Positions 1 to 8,136 of a stretch of DNA of 64,000 nt are shown piece after piece; position 1 is the first letter of the stretch; each line of letters opens with the position of its first letter. This DNA comes from Rhizobium tumorigenes (GTDB lineage Bacteria > Pseudomonadota > Alphaproteobacteria > Rhizobiales > Rhizobiaceae), in assembly GCF_003240565.2 (NCBI RefSeq), contig NZ_CP117259.1, positions 1 to 64,000 of the forward strand. The letters run 5' to 3'. The notes below the pieces were generated by a model. The model did not search any database. It was not told the origin of the DNA and was given only the letters and a program-made list of their open reading frames with translations. A program made the position numbers and the translations under genes.

Positions 1-1212
1 ATGAATATGGCAGCAACGCTCGGACAGCCTATTTCGGAGGTCGACCAGCTAATCATCGGCCAAGCCCGAGAGCTGTCCGACAAGCTGAAGCAGCACCGGC
101 TCGAGATGTTTCCACCGACGGCGCAAAAAACGCTCCGGCAGTTTCATCTCAGCGAGGCCGCGCATTTTCTCGGCGTCACCAGCGGCCATTTGCGCAACCT
201 GTCGCTAGAATCGAAGGGGCCGCTGCCGCAGGTTACTCCATCGGGCCGTCGTTCCTATACAGCTGAGCAATTACTCGAGATGCGGCAGTATCTCCAGCAG
301 AATGGACGTGCAGGTCAGCATTACGTGCCGCATCGCCGCGCCAAGGACCATCTTCAGGTCATTGCAGTCGTGAATTTTAAAGGCGGGTCGGGCAAGACAA
401 CCACGGCGGCTCACCTCGCCCAGCATCTGGCTCTGACCGGGCATCGCGTTCTCGCCGTCGATCTTGATCCTCAGGCCAGCCTTTCGGCGATCCACGGTTT
501 CCAGCCTGAATTCGATCTCGATGAGAACGAGACGCTTTACGCTGCGATCCGTTATGACGACCGTCGGCGGCCGCTCAGGGAAGTCGTGCGGAAAACCAAT
601 TTTCCAGGTCTCGACATCGTGCCGGGCAACCTCGAGCTGATGGAGTTCGAGCACGACACACCGCGTATCCTGGCGCAGGGCCAAGGCAATGACTACGGGC
701 GCATCTTTTTTGCGCGACTGGACGAGGCCCTGTCATCGGTATCCGACGACTACGACGTTATCGTCATCGACTGCCCTCCACAGCTCGGATTTCTGACAAT
801 GAGCGCGATTTGCGCCGCCACGGCGGTGCTCATCACGGTACATCCGCAGATGCTCGACGTGATGTCCATGTGCCAGTTCCTGCAGATGCTCGGGGAAATC
901 CTGAACACCCTGAAGGGTGCGGGCGCCGATATGAACCTCGACTGGATGCGCTATCTCGTCACGCGCTACGATCCAACCGATGGACCGCAAACGCAGATGG
1001 TGGCCTTCATGAGGTCTATGTTCAAGCAGCACGTCCTCACCAACCCCATGCTGCGAAGCGTTGCGATCTCCGATGCCGCGCTTACCAACCAGACACTCTA
1101 CGAGGTAGATCGCAGCCAGTTTACGCGCACGACCTACGACCGGGCGTTGGAATCGATGGAGGCTGTAAACGCTGAGATCGCTGCCCTGGTCCACAAGGCA
1201 TGGGGTCGCTGA
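1..1212 (+). CDS. repA: RepA, ParA-type partition ATPase of a repABC replicon
   Basis: RepA is the ParA-type ATPase that segregates repABC plasmids and, with RepB, represses the operon. The 403-residue protein has the usual family length. Residues 1-115 form the RepA-specific N-terminal region with a helix-turn-helix-like stretch around residues 50-70. The deviant Walker A motif KGGSGKTT lies at 127-134, a VDLDPQASL motif near 153-161 and the Walker B-like VIVIDCPPQ near 257-265. It starts at the first base of the window, so its promoter and upstream operators cannot be seen. The stop codon is two bases before the repB start, which implies coupled translation. An ATG at codon 3 is an alternative start. 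The identity is firm. Confidence 0.96.
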   Translation: MNMAATLGQPISEVDQLIIGQARELSDKLKQHRLEMFPPTAQKTLRQFHLSEAAHFLGVTSGHLRNLSLESKGPLPQVTPSGRRSYTAEQLLEMRQYLQQNGRAGQHYVPHRRAKDHLQVIAVVNFKGGSGKTTTAAHLAQHLALTGHRVLAVDLDPQASLSAIHGFQPEFDLDENETLYAAIRYDDRRRPLREVVRKTNFPGLDIVPGNLELMEFEHDTPRILAQGQGNDYGRIFFARLDEALSSVSDDYDVIVIDCPPQLGFLTMSAICAATAVLITVHPQMLDVMSMCQFLQMLGEILNTLKGAGADMNLDWMRYLVTRYDPTDGPQTQMVAFMRSMFKQHVLTNPMLRSVAISDAALTNQTLYEVDRSQFTRTTYDRALESMEAVNAEIAALVHKAWGR

Positions 1213-1214
1213 TC

Positions 1215-2255
1215 ATGGCTAGAAAGAACGTCCTTTCCGGATTGATCTCTGAACCCGAGACAAAGTTTACTGCGGTAAACTCCACTCAGCCGACGTCTGC
1301 GCCTGAGCGCCAAACGAGCGGATACAAGGGCGTCGGTGCACTCGGTGCAGTGACACGTAGTATAGATGCGCTTGCAGCCAAGGCTGATGCGGCGAAGGCG
1401 ATTGAAGCAAAGCTCACGGCCGGCGAGGTGGTGATCGAACTTGATCCGGATATGATTGAGGACTCCTTCGTGTCCGACCGCCTCGTGCAGCTGGATGCAA
1501 AATTCGACGAACTCGTCGAAGCAATACGTCTACGCGGCCAGGATTCACCAATTCTCGTGCGTCCGCACCCATCCCGAGACGGTAAATACCAGATCGCCTT
1601 TGGCCATCGCCGTGCTCGCGCAGCAAAGACACTGGGTCGCCCGGTTCGGGCTGTCGTCAAGAAGCTGGACGATCGCGATCATGTCATCGCGCAGGGCCAG
1701 GAAAACAGCGCCCGCGCAGATTTATCCTTTATCGAACGCGCCATGTTTGCAGGTCGGCTGGAGAAGCGAACCTTTGACCGCGAAACGATCATGGCCGCGC
1801 TCAGCGCCGACAAGACGACAGTTTCGAAAATGTTGTCAGTCATCAACCGCATCCCCCCCGCGATCGTCGATGCAATCGGACCGGCACTGGCTGTTGGCCG
1901 CGACCGCTGGCATGACTTGGCGACGCGTTTCGACACACCCGAAAATATCGTGCGAGCGGGGGAATTTATCACCCGTCCGGAATTTCTTGATGCCGCCGCG
2001 GATGATCGCTTTGATTTGTTGAGCACGTTTCTTGCGGGAAGGGGACAGGCCAGATCTGTGCCGGTCGTGAAACCTGTTTCGGAGTGGCGCGAACAAAGCG
2101 GCGCAGCAAAAGCAGAAATCAAAGCTGGTGGTAAGAAGTATACGATTGCCTTGAAGGCGGAAAACGGTCCTGCCTTCGGCGCTTACATCACCAAAAATCT
2201 CGATCGGCTTTATCAAGCCTTTCAGGATGAGACCAAGTCAGAAGCAGGAGACTAA
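1215..2255 (+). CDS. repB: RepB, ParB-type centromere-binding protein
   Basis: RepB binds parS-like palindromes and works with RepA in plasmid partition and operon control. The protein is 346 residues. It has a basic N-terminal segment (MARKNVLSGL), the ParB box with FGHRRARAA near residues 125-133 (the CTP-binding region in ParB proteins), the conserved ENSARADLSFIERA stretch and a following helix-turn-helix (DKTTVSKMLSVI). I chose the ATG at 1215 because MARKN matches the family N-terminus; an upstream GTG/ATG would overlap repA. Its own reading frame contains a parS-like palindrome at 1265-1280. The next gene, repC, is 153 bases downstream. Confidence 0.96.
   Translation: MARKNVLSGLISEPETKFTAVNSTQPTSAPERQTSGYKGVGALGAVTRSIDALAAKADAAKAIEAKLTAGEVVIELDPDMIEDSFVSDRLVQLDAKFDELVEAIRLRGQDSPILVRPHPSRDGKYQIAFGHRRARAAKTLGRPVRAVVKKLDDRDHVIAQGQENSARADLSFIERAMFAGRLEKRTFDRETIMAALSADKTTVSKMLSVINRIPPAIVDAIGPALAVGRDRWHDLATRFDTPENIVRAGEFITRPEFLDAAADDRFDLLSTFLAGRGQARSVPVVKPVSEWREQSGAAKAEIKAGGKKYTIALKAENGPAFGAYITKNLDRLYQAFQDETKSEAGD
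1265..1280. promoter_or_regulatory. parS-like partition site inside repB
   Basis: The 16-mer GTTTACTGCGGTAAAC fits the repABC parS consensus GTTNNCNGCNNNNAAC at every fixed position and is palindromic apart from its central pair of bases. It lies within codons 17-22 of repB. Sites inside or next to the repABC operon are established as RepB-binding centromeres. Binding here is inferred from the sequence match. Confidence 0.8.
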
Positions 2256-2260
2256 ACGCA

Positions 2261-2298
2261 AAAGAAAAAGGCCCCCAAACGTTGCCGTCGTGGAAGCC
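2261..2298 (-). terminator. Rho-independent terminator of the ctRNA
   Basis: Read on the minus strand, GGCTTCCA pairs with TGGGGGCC and GACG with CGTT around a GCAA tetraloop. One C is bulged, and the stem is followed by TTTTTCTTTT. This gives a 12-bp stem (with G-U pairs) and a canonical U-tract. Confidence 0.8.
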
Positions 2299-2315
2299 CT
2301 TCTCGTAGTTGGCGC
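2261..2315 (-). ncRNA. Counter-transcribed RNA (incA/ctRNA) antisense to the repC leader
   Basis: The minus strand between repB and repC carries a complete small-RNA unit. A TTGACT -35 element lies at 2348-2343, a weak -10 about 17 bases on (2325-2320), and a strong intrinsic terminator at 2298-2261. The predicted transcript is about 50-55 nucleotides, the usual size of repABC ctRNAs, which are trans-acting incompatibility factors that reduce RepC synthesis. The outer arms CGTGGAA/TTCCACG (2289-2295 and 2330-2336) and inner arms TTCTC/GAGAA (2300-2304 and 2319-2323) also let the repC leader fold. The 5' end is approximate. Confidence 0.75.
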
Positions 2316-2358
2316 TTAGAGAATCACATTTCCACGAATCTTAGTCAAGAGTCTTTGG

Positions 2359-2386
2359 CACCAAATTGGGTGAGCGGATTTTTTTT
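2359..2386 (+). promoter_or_regulatory. Attenuator-like hairpin with U-tract before repC
   Basis: In the repC leader a short CACC/GGTG stem (2359-2362 and 2369-2372) is followed within seven bases by eight consecutive T at 2379-2386. The repC ribosome-binding region (AAGGTGAAGGA, 2396-2406) comes directly after. This fits the known model in which ctRNA pairing shifts the repC leader to a terminating or SD-occluding fold. The stem is weak, so its role is inferred. Confidence 0.45.
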
Positions 2387-2408
2387 GCCTTGAAAAAGGT
2401 GAAGGACG

Positions 2409-3701
2409 ATGCAGACCGGACATATATCGACGCCCTTTGGTGGGCGTTCGATGACGCTTGGCATGCTGGCAAGCCAGTACGACGCGAGTGAGATCGACGC
2501 TGACGCCTCGGTCGACAAATGGAAGTTATTTCGAGCGCTGTGCGAAGCGCGGCAGATGCTCGGGGTCAGCGATCGCGCGCTGGCTGTTTTGAACGCATTA
2601 TTGAGTTTCTACCCCGGCAACGTGCTTTCGGCAGCCAACGGACTGGTGGTCTTCCCATCGAATGAGCAATTGGCCTTGCGTGCCCACGGTATAGCGCCTG
2701 CGACATTGCGCAGGCACCTCGCCGCTCTCGTAGAGACAGGCCTGCTTATCCGCCGGGATAGCCCCAACGGCAAGCGCTACGTCCGGAGGGGCGGCGATGG
2801 TGAAGTTGCGCAGGCTTTTGGTTTCAGTGTTGCTCCGCTGATCTCCCGGGCTGAAGAAATCAATGTGCTGGCAGCTGAAGTGGTTGCCGAACGCCAAGTT
2901 CTCCGTGTCACGCGAGAAAAGCTCACCTTGTGCCGACGCGATGTCGGCAAACTGATCGAGACGGCCATGGAGGAGGGGGCACCTGGCGATTGGGCAAGCA
3001 TATACGAGCATTTTCGGCGCCTGGTGACGCGGATACCTCGCCTGCCGACAACAGCAGACATCGAACCGATTTTGGAAGAGATGAGCATGTTGCGTGACGA
3101 AGTCCTCAACCTACTGGAAACATGCCTGAAAACACAAAAACAAAGCGGCAATGAGTCCCGAAACGAGCAGCACATACAGAATTCAAAATCCGAATCTAAT
3201 CCTGAACTTGAACCAGCTTTAGAAATAAAGCAGGGCGAAGCTGAGGGGGCAGAGCAAAAGCTGAGCCTTGTGCCTGTTACACAAGACCAGCGGGATGATA
3301 GCCGCCAACCGGTGGAAGGCGGCAACGGCAGGCAATTTACGGACCTCGGCGGTTTGAAGTCCTTTCCGCTCGGCCTCGTGCTTCGGGCTTGCCCCGAGAT
3401 TGCGATGTATGGCCCGGGCGGAGTGATCTCAAGTTGGCGCGACATGCTGACGGCCGGCGTTGTTGTCCGATCGATGCTCGGCGTCAGTGCCAGCGCCTAT
3501 GAGGAGGCCTGCCAGGTCATGGGACCGGAGAATGCGGCAACTGTCATGGCCTGCCTGCTGGAAAGGTCCGGTCAAATCAACTCGGCCGGCGGCTATCTGC
3601 GCGACTTGACCAGAAAGGCGGAACGAGGGGAGTTTGCCATTGGGCCAATGCTCTTGGCGCTGGCTCGGAGCAATGGTGCAGAGGACAGGCGGTCAGCATG
3701 A
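2409..3701 (+). CDS. repC: RepC, replication initiator of the repABC replicon
   Basis: RepC is the initiator protein needed for repABC replication and binds within its own gene. The 430-residue product has the conserved N-terminal half (KWKLFRALCEARQ, LSFYPGN, FPSNEQLALRAHGI) with a winged-helix DNA-binding region (APATLRRHLAALVETGLL) near residues 95-115. A low-complexity polar linker follows (about 240-300), then the conserved C-terminal block (FPLGLVLRACPEI, GYLRDLTRKAERGEF). The chosen ATG is preceded by an AAGGTGAAGG ribosome-binding region. Its expression is probably limited by the antisense RNA encoded in its leader. Confidence 0.96.
   Translation: MQTGHISTPFGGRSMTLGMLASQYDASEIDADASVDKWKLFRALCEARQMLGVSDRALAVLNALLSFYPGNVLSAANGLVVFPSNEQLALRAHGIAPATLRRHLAALVETGLLIRRDSPNGKRYVRRGGDGEVAQAFGFSVAPLISRAEEINVLAAEVVAERQVLRVTREKLTLCRRDVGKLIETAMEEGAPGDWASIYEHFRRLVTRIPRLPTTADIEPILEEMSMLRDEVLNLLETCLKTQKQSGNESRNEQHIQNSKSESNPELEPALEIKQGEAEGAEQKLSLVPVTQDQRDDSRQPVEGGNGRQFTDLGGLKSFPLGLVLRACPEIAMYGPGGVISSWRDMLTAGVVVRSMLGVSASAYEEACQVMGPENAATVMACLLERSGQINSAGGYLRDLTRKAERGEFAIGPMLLALARSNGAEDRRSA
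3125..3235. other. Probable replication origin: AT-rich stretch inside repC
   Basis: This stretch of repC is clearly richer in A and T than its surroundings (runs such as AAAACACAAAAACAAAG and CAGAATTCAAAATCCGAAT) and encodes the polar linker of RepC. In studied repABC plasmids oriV lies in an AT-rich part of repC. The assignment here rests on composition and position only. Confidence 0.5.
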
Positions 3702-3896
3702 TTGCCTTCGCCCCGGCTACGCCGTTAAGCTTCACGTGGATAGCCTGCCGGTATATGGCGGACTGCTCTGTACTTTTGAACGGAGACCACGTATATGCCG
3801 GGCTCATGAAGAGGCCTGCGACGTGCTGGCCGCGGCGATCTGCGCCTTCCGGGTTTTTTTCTGCCGGCGCGAACACCGAATTCCGAAAGACCAGAT

Positions 3897-5756
3897 ATGA
3901 CTGAATTCGAAGGCATCGTTCCTCCGATTGCGCAGGCGTTGACCAAACGCGGTTACGAAGCGCTCACCCCCGTGCAAAAGGCGATGCTTGATCCCAAGCT
4001 CGGCAACTCCGACGTTCTCGTTTCTGCGCAGACCGGCTCGGGCAAGACCGTGGCATTCGGCCTTGCTCTGGCCACGACGTTGCTTGGCAAGGGTGAACGC
4101 TTCGGTCAGGCTGGCCGTCCCTTGGCTCTGGCGATTGCTCCGACCCGCGAATTGGCCCTGCAGGTGCAGCGCGAACTCGAATGGCTGTTCGAACTGACCG
4201 GTGCCACGATTGCTTCCTGCGTCGGCGGTATGGACATGCGCACAGAGCGACGTACGCTCGATCGCGGCGTTCACATCGTCATCGGTACACCTGGCCGCCT
4301 TTGCGATCATATTCGCCGTAACTCGCTGGACATTTCCGAGCTGCAGGCCGTTGTCCTCGATGAGGCCGATGAAATGCTCGATCTCGGCTTCCGCGAAGAT
4401 CTTGAGTTTATCCTCGAGAATTCGCCAGCCGAGCGGCGCACGCTGATGTTCTCGGCCACCGTGCCGCGCTCAATCGCGGCGCTTGCCAAGAGCTACCAGC
4501 GGGATGCAGTGCGTATCAGCACCGCTGCTGAGACGAAGCAACATGTCGATATCGAGTATCGCGCCCTGACCGTCGCCGGAAGCGACCGCGAAAATGCGAT
4601 CATCAATGTCCTGCGCTTCTACGAGGCGCCGAATGCCATCGTATTTTGCTCGACGCGCGCAGCCGTCAACCATCTGACAGCCCGTTTCAACAATCGCGGT
4701 TTCTCGGTCGTCGCCCTTTCCGGCGAACTCAGCCAGAGCGAGCGCACCCACGCGCTGCAGGCCATGCGTGACGGGCGTGCCCGCGTTTGCATCGCCACCG
4801 ACGTCGCCGCTCGCGGTATCGATTTGCCGGGTCTTGACCTCGTCATCCATGCGGATCTGCCGACCAATCCGGAAACGCTGCTGCACCGCAGCGGTCGCAC
4901 GGGCCGTGCCGGTCGCCAGGGCGTTAGCGCCATGATCGTGCCCACCAGCGGTCGTCGCAAGGCGGAGCGTCTGCTCGAGGCCGCGCGCATCAATGCGACT
5001 TGGGCAAAGCCACCGTCGGCCGACGATGTTACCCGCCGTGACGATGAACGTTTGCTCGCCGACCCCTTGTTCACCGAAGCCGTTCGTGAAGACGAGATCG
5101 ATTTCGTCAAGAAGTTGCTGGAGCAGCATAGCGCCGAGCAGGTGGCTGCTGCGTTTCTGCGCCAATATCGTTCTGCACATTCCGCGCCTGAAGATCTGCT
5201 CGATGTTGCGGTCCCTGACGACCGCAAGAAGCCACGCCGTGACGAGTTTTCTGCGCCACGTGACGATCATCCCGCCGAGACTCGGGCCGACTTCACAGAT
5301 GGTAAATGGGTTTCGCTTTCGGTTGGGCGCAAGCAGAGCGCCGAACCACGTTGGTTGATCCCGATGATCTGCCGTTACGGCGACCTGACGAAGCGCGATA
5401 TCGGCGCCATCAGGATGCAGCCTGACGAAACGTTCGTGGAGTTTTCGGGCGAGGCTGCCGAGCGCTTTCTCACTGCGATCGGCCCGAACAAAACACTGGA
5501 GAAGGGGATCCGCGTCAAGGCTCTCGACAGTGCGCCTGAAACAGGACGCCAGAGCCACGATGGCCCGAAGCGCAGTTTTGCGGAAAAGAACAACCGTCCG
5601 AGGACGGACGCCAAGCCTGCAGCGAAGTTTGAGCGCAGGTCTGAGGGTGCACCGTCCGCACCGGGTGAAAAGAAGCCTTGGAGCAAGAAGCCTGATTTTG
5701 CACGCGATGGCGCAAGGCCGGCTGGCGGTAAGCCGAAGTTCAAGAAAACCACGTAA
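3897..5756 (+). CDS. DEAD-box ATP-dependent RNA helicase with DbpA-type RNA-binding tail
   Basis: This enzyme unwinds RNA duplexes using ATP and probably acts in ribosome assembly or mRNA turnover in the cytoplasm. The 619-residue protein carries the Q-motif region (ALTPVQKAML), motif I AQTGSGKT (44-51), Ia PTRELALQV, TPGRL (131-135), DEAD (155-158), SAT (186-188) and HRSGRTGRAGRQG in the second RecA domain. Residues about 465-550 resemble the DbpA RNA-binding domain found in DeaD/CsdA-type helicases. The tail is basic and low in complexity. It converges on cspA, and both families are commonly cold-induced. The 195-base leader contains seven T at 3854-3860. Confidence 0.92.
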   Translation: MTEFEGIVPPIAQALTKRGYEALTPVQKAMLDPKLGNSDVLVSAQTGSGKTVAFGLALATTLLGKGERFGQAGRPLALAIAPTRELALQVQRELEWLFELTGATIASCVGGMDMRTERRTLDRGVHIVIGTPGRLCDHIRRNSLDISELQAVVLDEADEMLDLGFREDLEFILENSPAERRTLMFSATVPRSIAALAKSYQRDAVRISTAAETKQHVDIEYRALTVAGSDRENAIINVLRFYEAPNAIVFCSTRAAVNHLTARFNNRGFSVVALSGELSQSERTHALQAMRDGRARVCIATDVAARGIDLPGLDLVIHADLPTNPETLLHRSGRTGRAGRQGVSAMIVPTSGRRKAERLLEAARINATWAKPPSADDVTRRDDERLLADPLFTEAVREDEIDFVKKLLEQHSAEQVAAAFLRQYRSAHSAPEDLLDVAVPDDRKKPRRDEFSAPRDDHPAETRADFTDGKWVSLSVGRKQSAEPRWLIPMICRYGDLTKRDIGAIRMQPDETFVEFSGEAAERFLTAIGPNKTLEKGIRVKALDSAPETGRQSHDGPKRSFAEKNNRPRTDAKPAAKFERRSEGAPSAPGEKKPWSKKPDFARDGARPAGGKPKFKKTT

Positions 5757-5798
5757 AAGGCGCTGATTTTCGAGCTATATTTCTATTCTGAATAAACT

Positions 5799-5826
5799 GA
5801 AGGCCGGGTTTCCGGCCTTCTTTTTT
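5799..5826 (+). terminator. Rho-independent terminator after the helicase gene
   Basis: A perfect 9-bp stem, GAAGGCCGG (5799-5807) with CCGGCCTTC (5812-5820), has a 4-base loop and is followed by six T. It ends the helicase transcript and may also block read-through from the convergent cspA gene. Confidence 0.92.
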
Positions 5827-5850
5827 GTATTAACGTCAAGCGCGTCAGTC

Positions 5851-6060
5851 TTAAAGAGCCTGGAGCTGTTCGGCGGAGGATTTCCCTGACCGCTTGTCCT
5901 GGACGATCTCAAAGCTGACCTTCTGGCCATCCTTCAATGTTCCGAGGCCCGAGCGCTCCACGGCGCTGATATGCACGAAGACGTCTGCGCCGCCATTGTC
6001 AGGCTCGATAAAGCCAAAACCCTTGGTGCTGTTAAACCATTTCACAGTGCCGGAAGCCAT
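5851..6060 (-). CDS. cspA: Cold-shock domain protein CspA
   Basis: This is a 69-residue single-domain OB-fold RNA chaperone. It shows the CSD hallmarks GTVKWFN, RNP1 (KGFGFIEP) and RNP2 (DVFVHIS), followed by the rhizobial-type ending with [10 protein letters not shown]. The start is the ATG at 6060, preceded by AAGGAA at a suitable distance. The longer upstream open frame lacks family similarity. A leader hairpin (GCCG/CGGC, 6093-6108) lies in its 5' region, as is common for cold-shock mRNAs. It is encoded convergently with the DEAD-box helicase. Confidence 0.95.
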   Translation of the reverse strand: MASGTVKWFNSTKGFGFIEPDNGGADVFVHISAVERSGLGTLKDGQKVSFEIVQDKRSGKSSAEQLQAL

Positions 6061-6576
6061 TTCATAGTTCCTTCTAGTCTTGTTTTCCATGTGCCGTTTA
6101 GAAGCGGCGTTGTGACCAATATTGAAGCGCCATGTCCTTGCATTACTGCGCCCGCAATAGACCGTTTGTAGAGGTAGGGCGTCGAAATGCGGTTGCAAGA
6201 TGGCAATTTGCACCGGGGGTAGGGGACGCTTATCGCTCCATCCCGGACCGAGCCACATCGGCGGCACGACTGATTTTTGAGTTGTAAGTATGGCGAGAGG
6301 TCGAATGTTAAGGCCCGTGACAAAGTCACGTCACCACTATGGTTAACCAAATGTTACGGAATCAATGTGTCATTTAGTTTCCGATAGGGAAGAAGATGGC
6401 GTGCTTGCAATGGCATAGGCTGTTCCAGCCCGGTACTGACGCGAGCAGCGGTGATGCGGATGCTAGGGCGGCCGAGTTGACTACTATCCCCGGACTCGCG
6501 TGCATCCTGCATGGCCCTTATTTAGCAGGAACCAACTTAAGCATGGCGACGTTTATCGGCTCGTGTAATTAAATTG
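6061..6576. other. Divergent intergenic region between cspA and the LOV kinase
   Basis: This stretch of about 516 bases holds the cspA leader on the minus strand and an EcfG-type promoter (6528-6553) for the LOV kinase on the plus strand. It also has a perfect inverted repeat, CGTGAC-AAA-GTCACG, at 6316-6330 that could be an operator. I see no convincing gene between 6331 and 6527. Confidence 0.6.
6528..6553 (+). promoter_or_regulatory. EcfG (general stress sigma factor) type promoter
   Basis: GGAAC (6528-6532), a 17-base spacer and CGTT (6550-6553) match the consensus GGAAC-N16/17-CGTT of EcfG/RpoE2 sigma factors in Rhizobiales. Transcription would start about 15-20 bases before the LOV kinase start. 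The assignment is inferred from the sequence match. Confidence 0.75.
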
Positions 6577-7686
6577 ATGTGTGGAGTTACTGTGGAGCAG
6601 CGCGACGACTGGCACCTGACCGACAGGCTCAACTATGCGCATGGCAGGGGAGATCCCTTCGCAGCAGCTGTGCGCGCGACGAGAATGCCGATGGTGATCA
6701 CTGATCCGTCGCAGGCCGACAATCCCATCGTATTTTGTAACGAGGCGTTCCAGGCGCTGACAGGCTACGCGCAGGATGAAGTGCTAGGTCGGAATTGCCG
6801 TTTCCTTCAGGGTCCAGATACAGACCGCTCTGTGGTCGAGACGATCCGTGCAGCAATTGCGTATGGAGAAAGTGTTTCAGTCGAATTGTTGAACTATCGA
6901 AAAGACGGCTCCACGTTTTGGAACGCTCTTTACCTCAGCCCCGTGCGCAACGACGCGGGCGAAATCCAGTTTTTCTTTGCCTCGCAGCTCGATGTGACCA
7001 AACACGTGGCTTACAGCCGCACGGTGCTCGAACAGGCGGCCTTGGTAGAAAAAGAAGTCGAGCGACGGACTGCCGAACTGGAAGCTGTTCTTGAAGCGAA
7101 GACGGTGCTGCTTCACGAGGTGGACCACCGCGTCAAAAACAACCTGACCATGATCGGTTCCTTGCTGAGGCTCCAGGCGCGAACGATTGGCGACCCGGTC
7201 ATAACCTCCAAGCTGGAGGCGATGATGGAGCGGATCGATGCGCTGGCAACGGTGCACCGGACCCTCTATCAGTCCGGCGATGTGACAAAGTTCGACATCG
7301 GTGAATTCGCCACGAAACTGGCAGAGGATGTCATCGGTTCGAGTGGAAGAGGGGACATTGGGCTGAAATGCGATGTGGATCCCATTCTCGTACCAGCCGG
7401 CAAAGCGTCCTCTCTTGGCCTGGTTTTGAACGAGATACTCACCAATGCGATCAAGCACGGTTTGCGCGACGGCAGGGCAGGGACGATTGTGGTTAAAGGC
7501 CGCTCCGAGGGTAGCAAGGCGACGATTACTGTCGAAGACGACGGCATCGGCATGCCGAGTGAACCACCGACAGGATTGGGCCGTACCCTTATTAACAGAC
7601 TTGCCAGACAGACGGACGCGACAGTGGACTGGTCGACGCTTTCGTCCGGTACACGCGTGACGCTGTCTCTGCATAACGGGAATTGA
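6577..7686 (+). CDS. Blue-light LOV-domain histidine kinase
   Basis: This is a cytoplasmic photoreceptor kinase. The LOV/PAS domain spans residues about 30-145 and contains GRNCRFLQ, with the flavin-adduct cysteine at 74 and the conserved glutamine near 137. A coiled linker with [18 protein letters not shown] follows. The HisKA_2-type dimerization helix has [11 protein letters not shown], with the phospho-acceptor His at 184. The ATPase domain has [11 protein letters not shown] and DDGIGMP. No membrane segment is present, and the length is 369 residues. A TTG one codon upstream is an alternative start. The gene is followed after 3 bases by a receiver protein, and an EcfG-type promoter lies just upstream, as expected for LovK-like inputs to the general stress response. 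Confidence 0.93.
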   Translation: MCGVTVEQRDDWHLTDRLNYAHGRGDPFAAAVRATRMPMVITDPSQADNPIVFCNEAFQALTGYAQDEVLGRNCRFLQGPDTDRSVVETIRAAIAYGESVSVELLNYRKDGSTFWNALYLSPVRNDAGEIQFFFASQLDVTKHVAYSRTVLEQAALVEKEVERRTAELEAVLEAKTVLLHEVDHRVKNNLTMIGSLLRLQARTIGDPVITSKLEAMMERIDALATVHRTLYQSGDVTKFDIGEFATKLAEDVIGSSGRGDIGLKCDVDPILVPAGKASSLGLVLNEILTNAIKHGLRDGRAGTIVVKGRSEGSKATITVEDDGIGMPSEPPTGLGRTLINRLARQTDATVDWSTLSSGTRVTLSLHNGN

Positions 7687-7689
7687 TTG

Positions 7690-8136
7690 ATGGAACGCCC
7701 CAAACCGCCTTTGAGTGTCCTGATCGTCGAAGACGAGGCCCTTCTCGCCATGGATGTGGGAATGATGGTCGAGGATGCCGGGCACACTGTCATTGGCGAG
7801 GCGGCCTCGCTTTACGACGTCGAAGACATGGAGCCAACCAAGGCGCCAGACATCGCATTCGTCGACATGCAACTCGCCCGTAACACGACTGGTCTCGATG
7901 TCTGCGCCCATATCCGGAGACGCTGGTCCCACACGATCATCGTTTTCGTGACGGCCAACCCCAATAAGATACCGGACGATTTCGCGGGCGCTCATGGGGT
8001 CATCCCGAAGCCCTTCTCGCGTCACGGCTTCATGAACGCTCTCTGGTATCTCCAGGAAAGTGTCTGTAGACCGCCGCCAAATGCAGCCCTTCCCGGAAGT
8101 TTCCTAGCGTCGCCTCACCTGGCGTCCACGTGGTGA
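7690..8136 (+). CDS. Single-domain response regulator, LovR-like partner of the LOV kinase
   Basis: This 148-residue protein has only a receiver domain. Acidic pocket residues Glu14-Asp15 (LIVEDE), phospho-acceptor Asp59 (FVDM), the switch Thr in FVTANP and the conserved Lys in IPKPF are all present. It has no DNA-binding output, so it probably serves as a phosphate sink or shuttle for the kinase. The start ATG lies 3 bases after the kinase stop, and the two are surely co-transcribed. The last 25 residues are a Pro/Ala/Ser-rich tail beyond the receiver fold. Confidence 0.9.
   Translation: MERPKPPLSVLIVEDEALLAMDVGMMVEDAGHTVIGEAASLYDVEDMEPTKAPDIAFVDMQLARNTTGLDVCAHIRRRWSHTIIVFVTANPNKIPDDFAGAHGVIPKPFSRHGFMNALWYLQESVCRPPPNAALPGSFLASPHLASTW

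Noticed and set aside
1155..1170. A second parS-like 16-mer at the end of repA
   Set aside because: It deviates from the GTTNNCNGCNNNNAAC consensus at two fixed positions and is not palindromic.
3634..3904. Short open frames between repC and the helicase gene
   Set aside because: They are under 90 codons, overlap in several phases, have no ribosome-binding site and resemble no family. The stretch is better read as the helicase leader.
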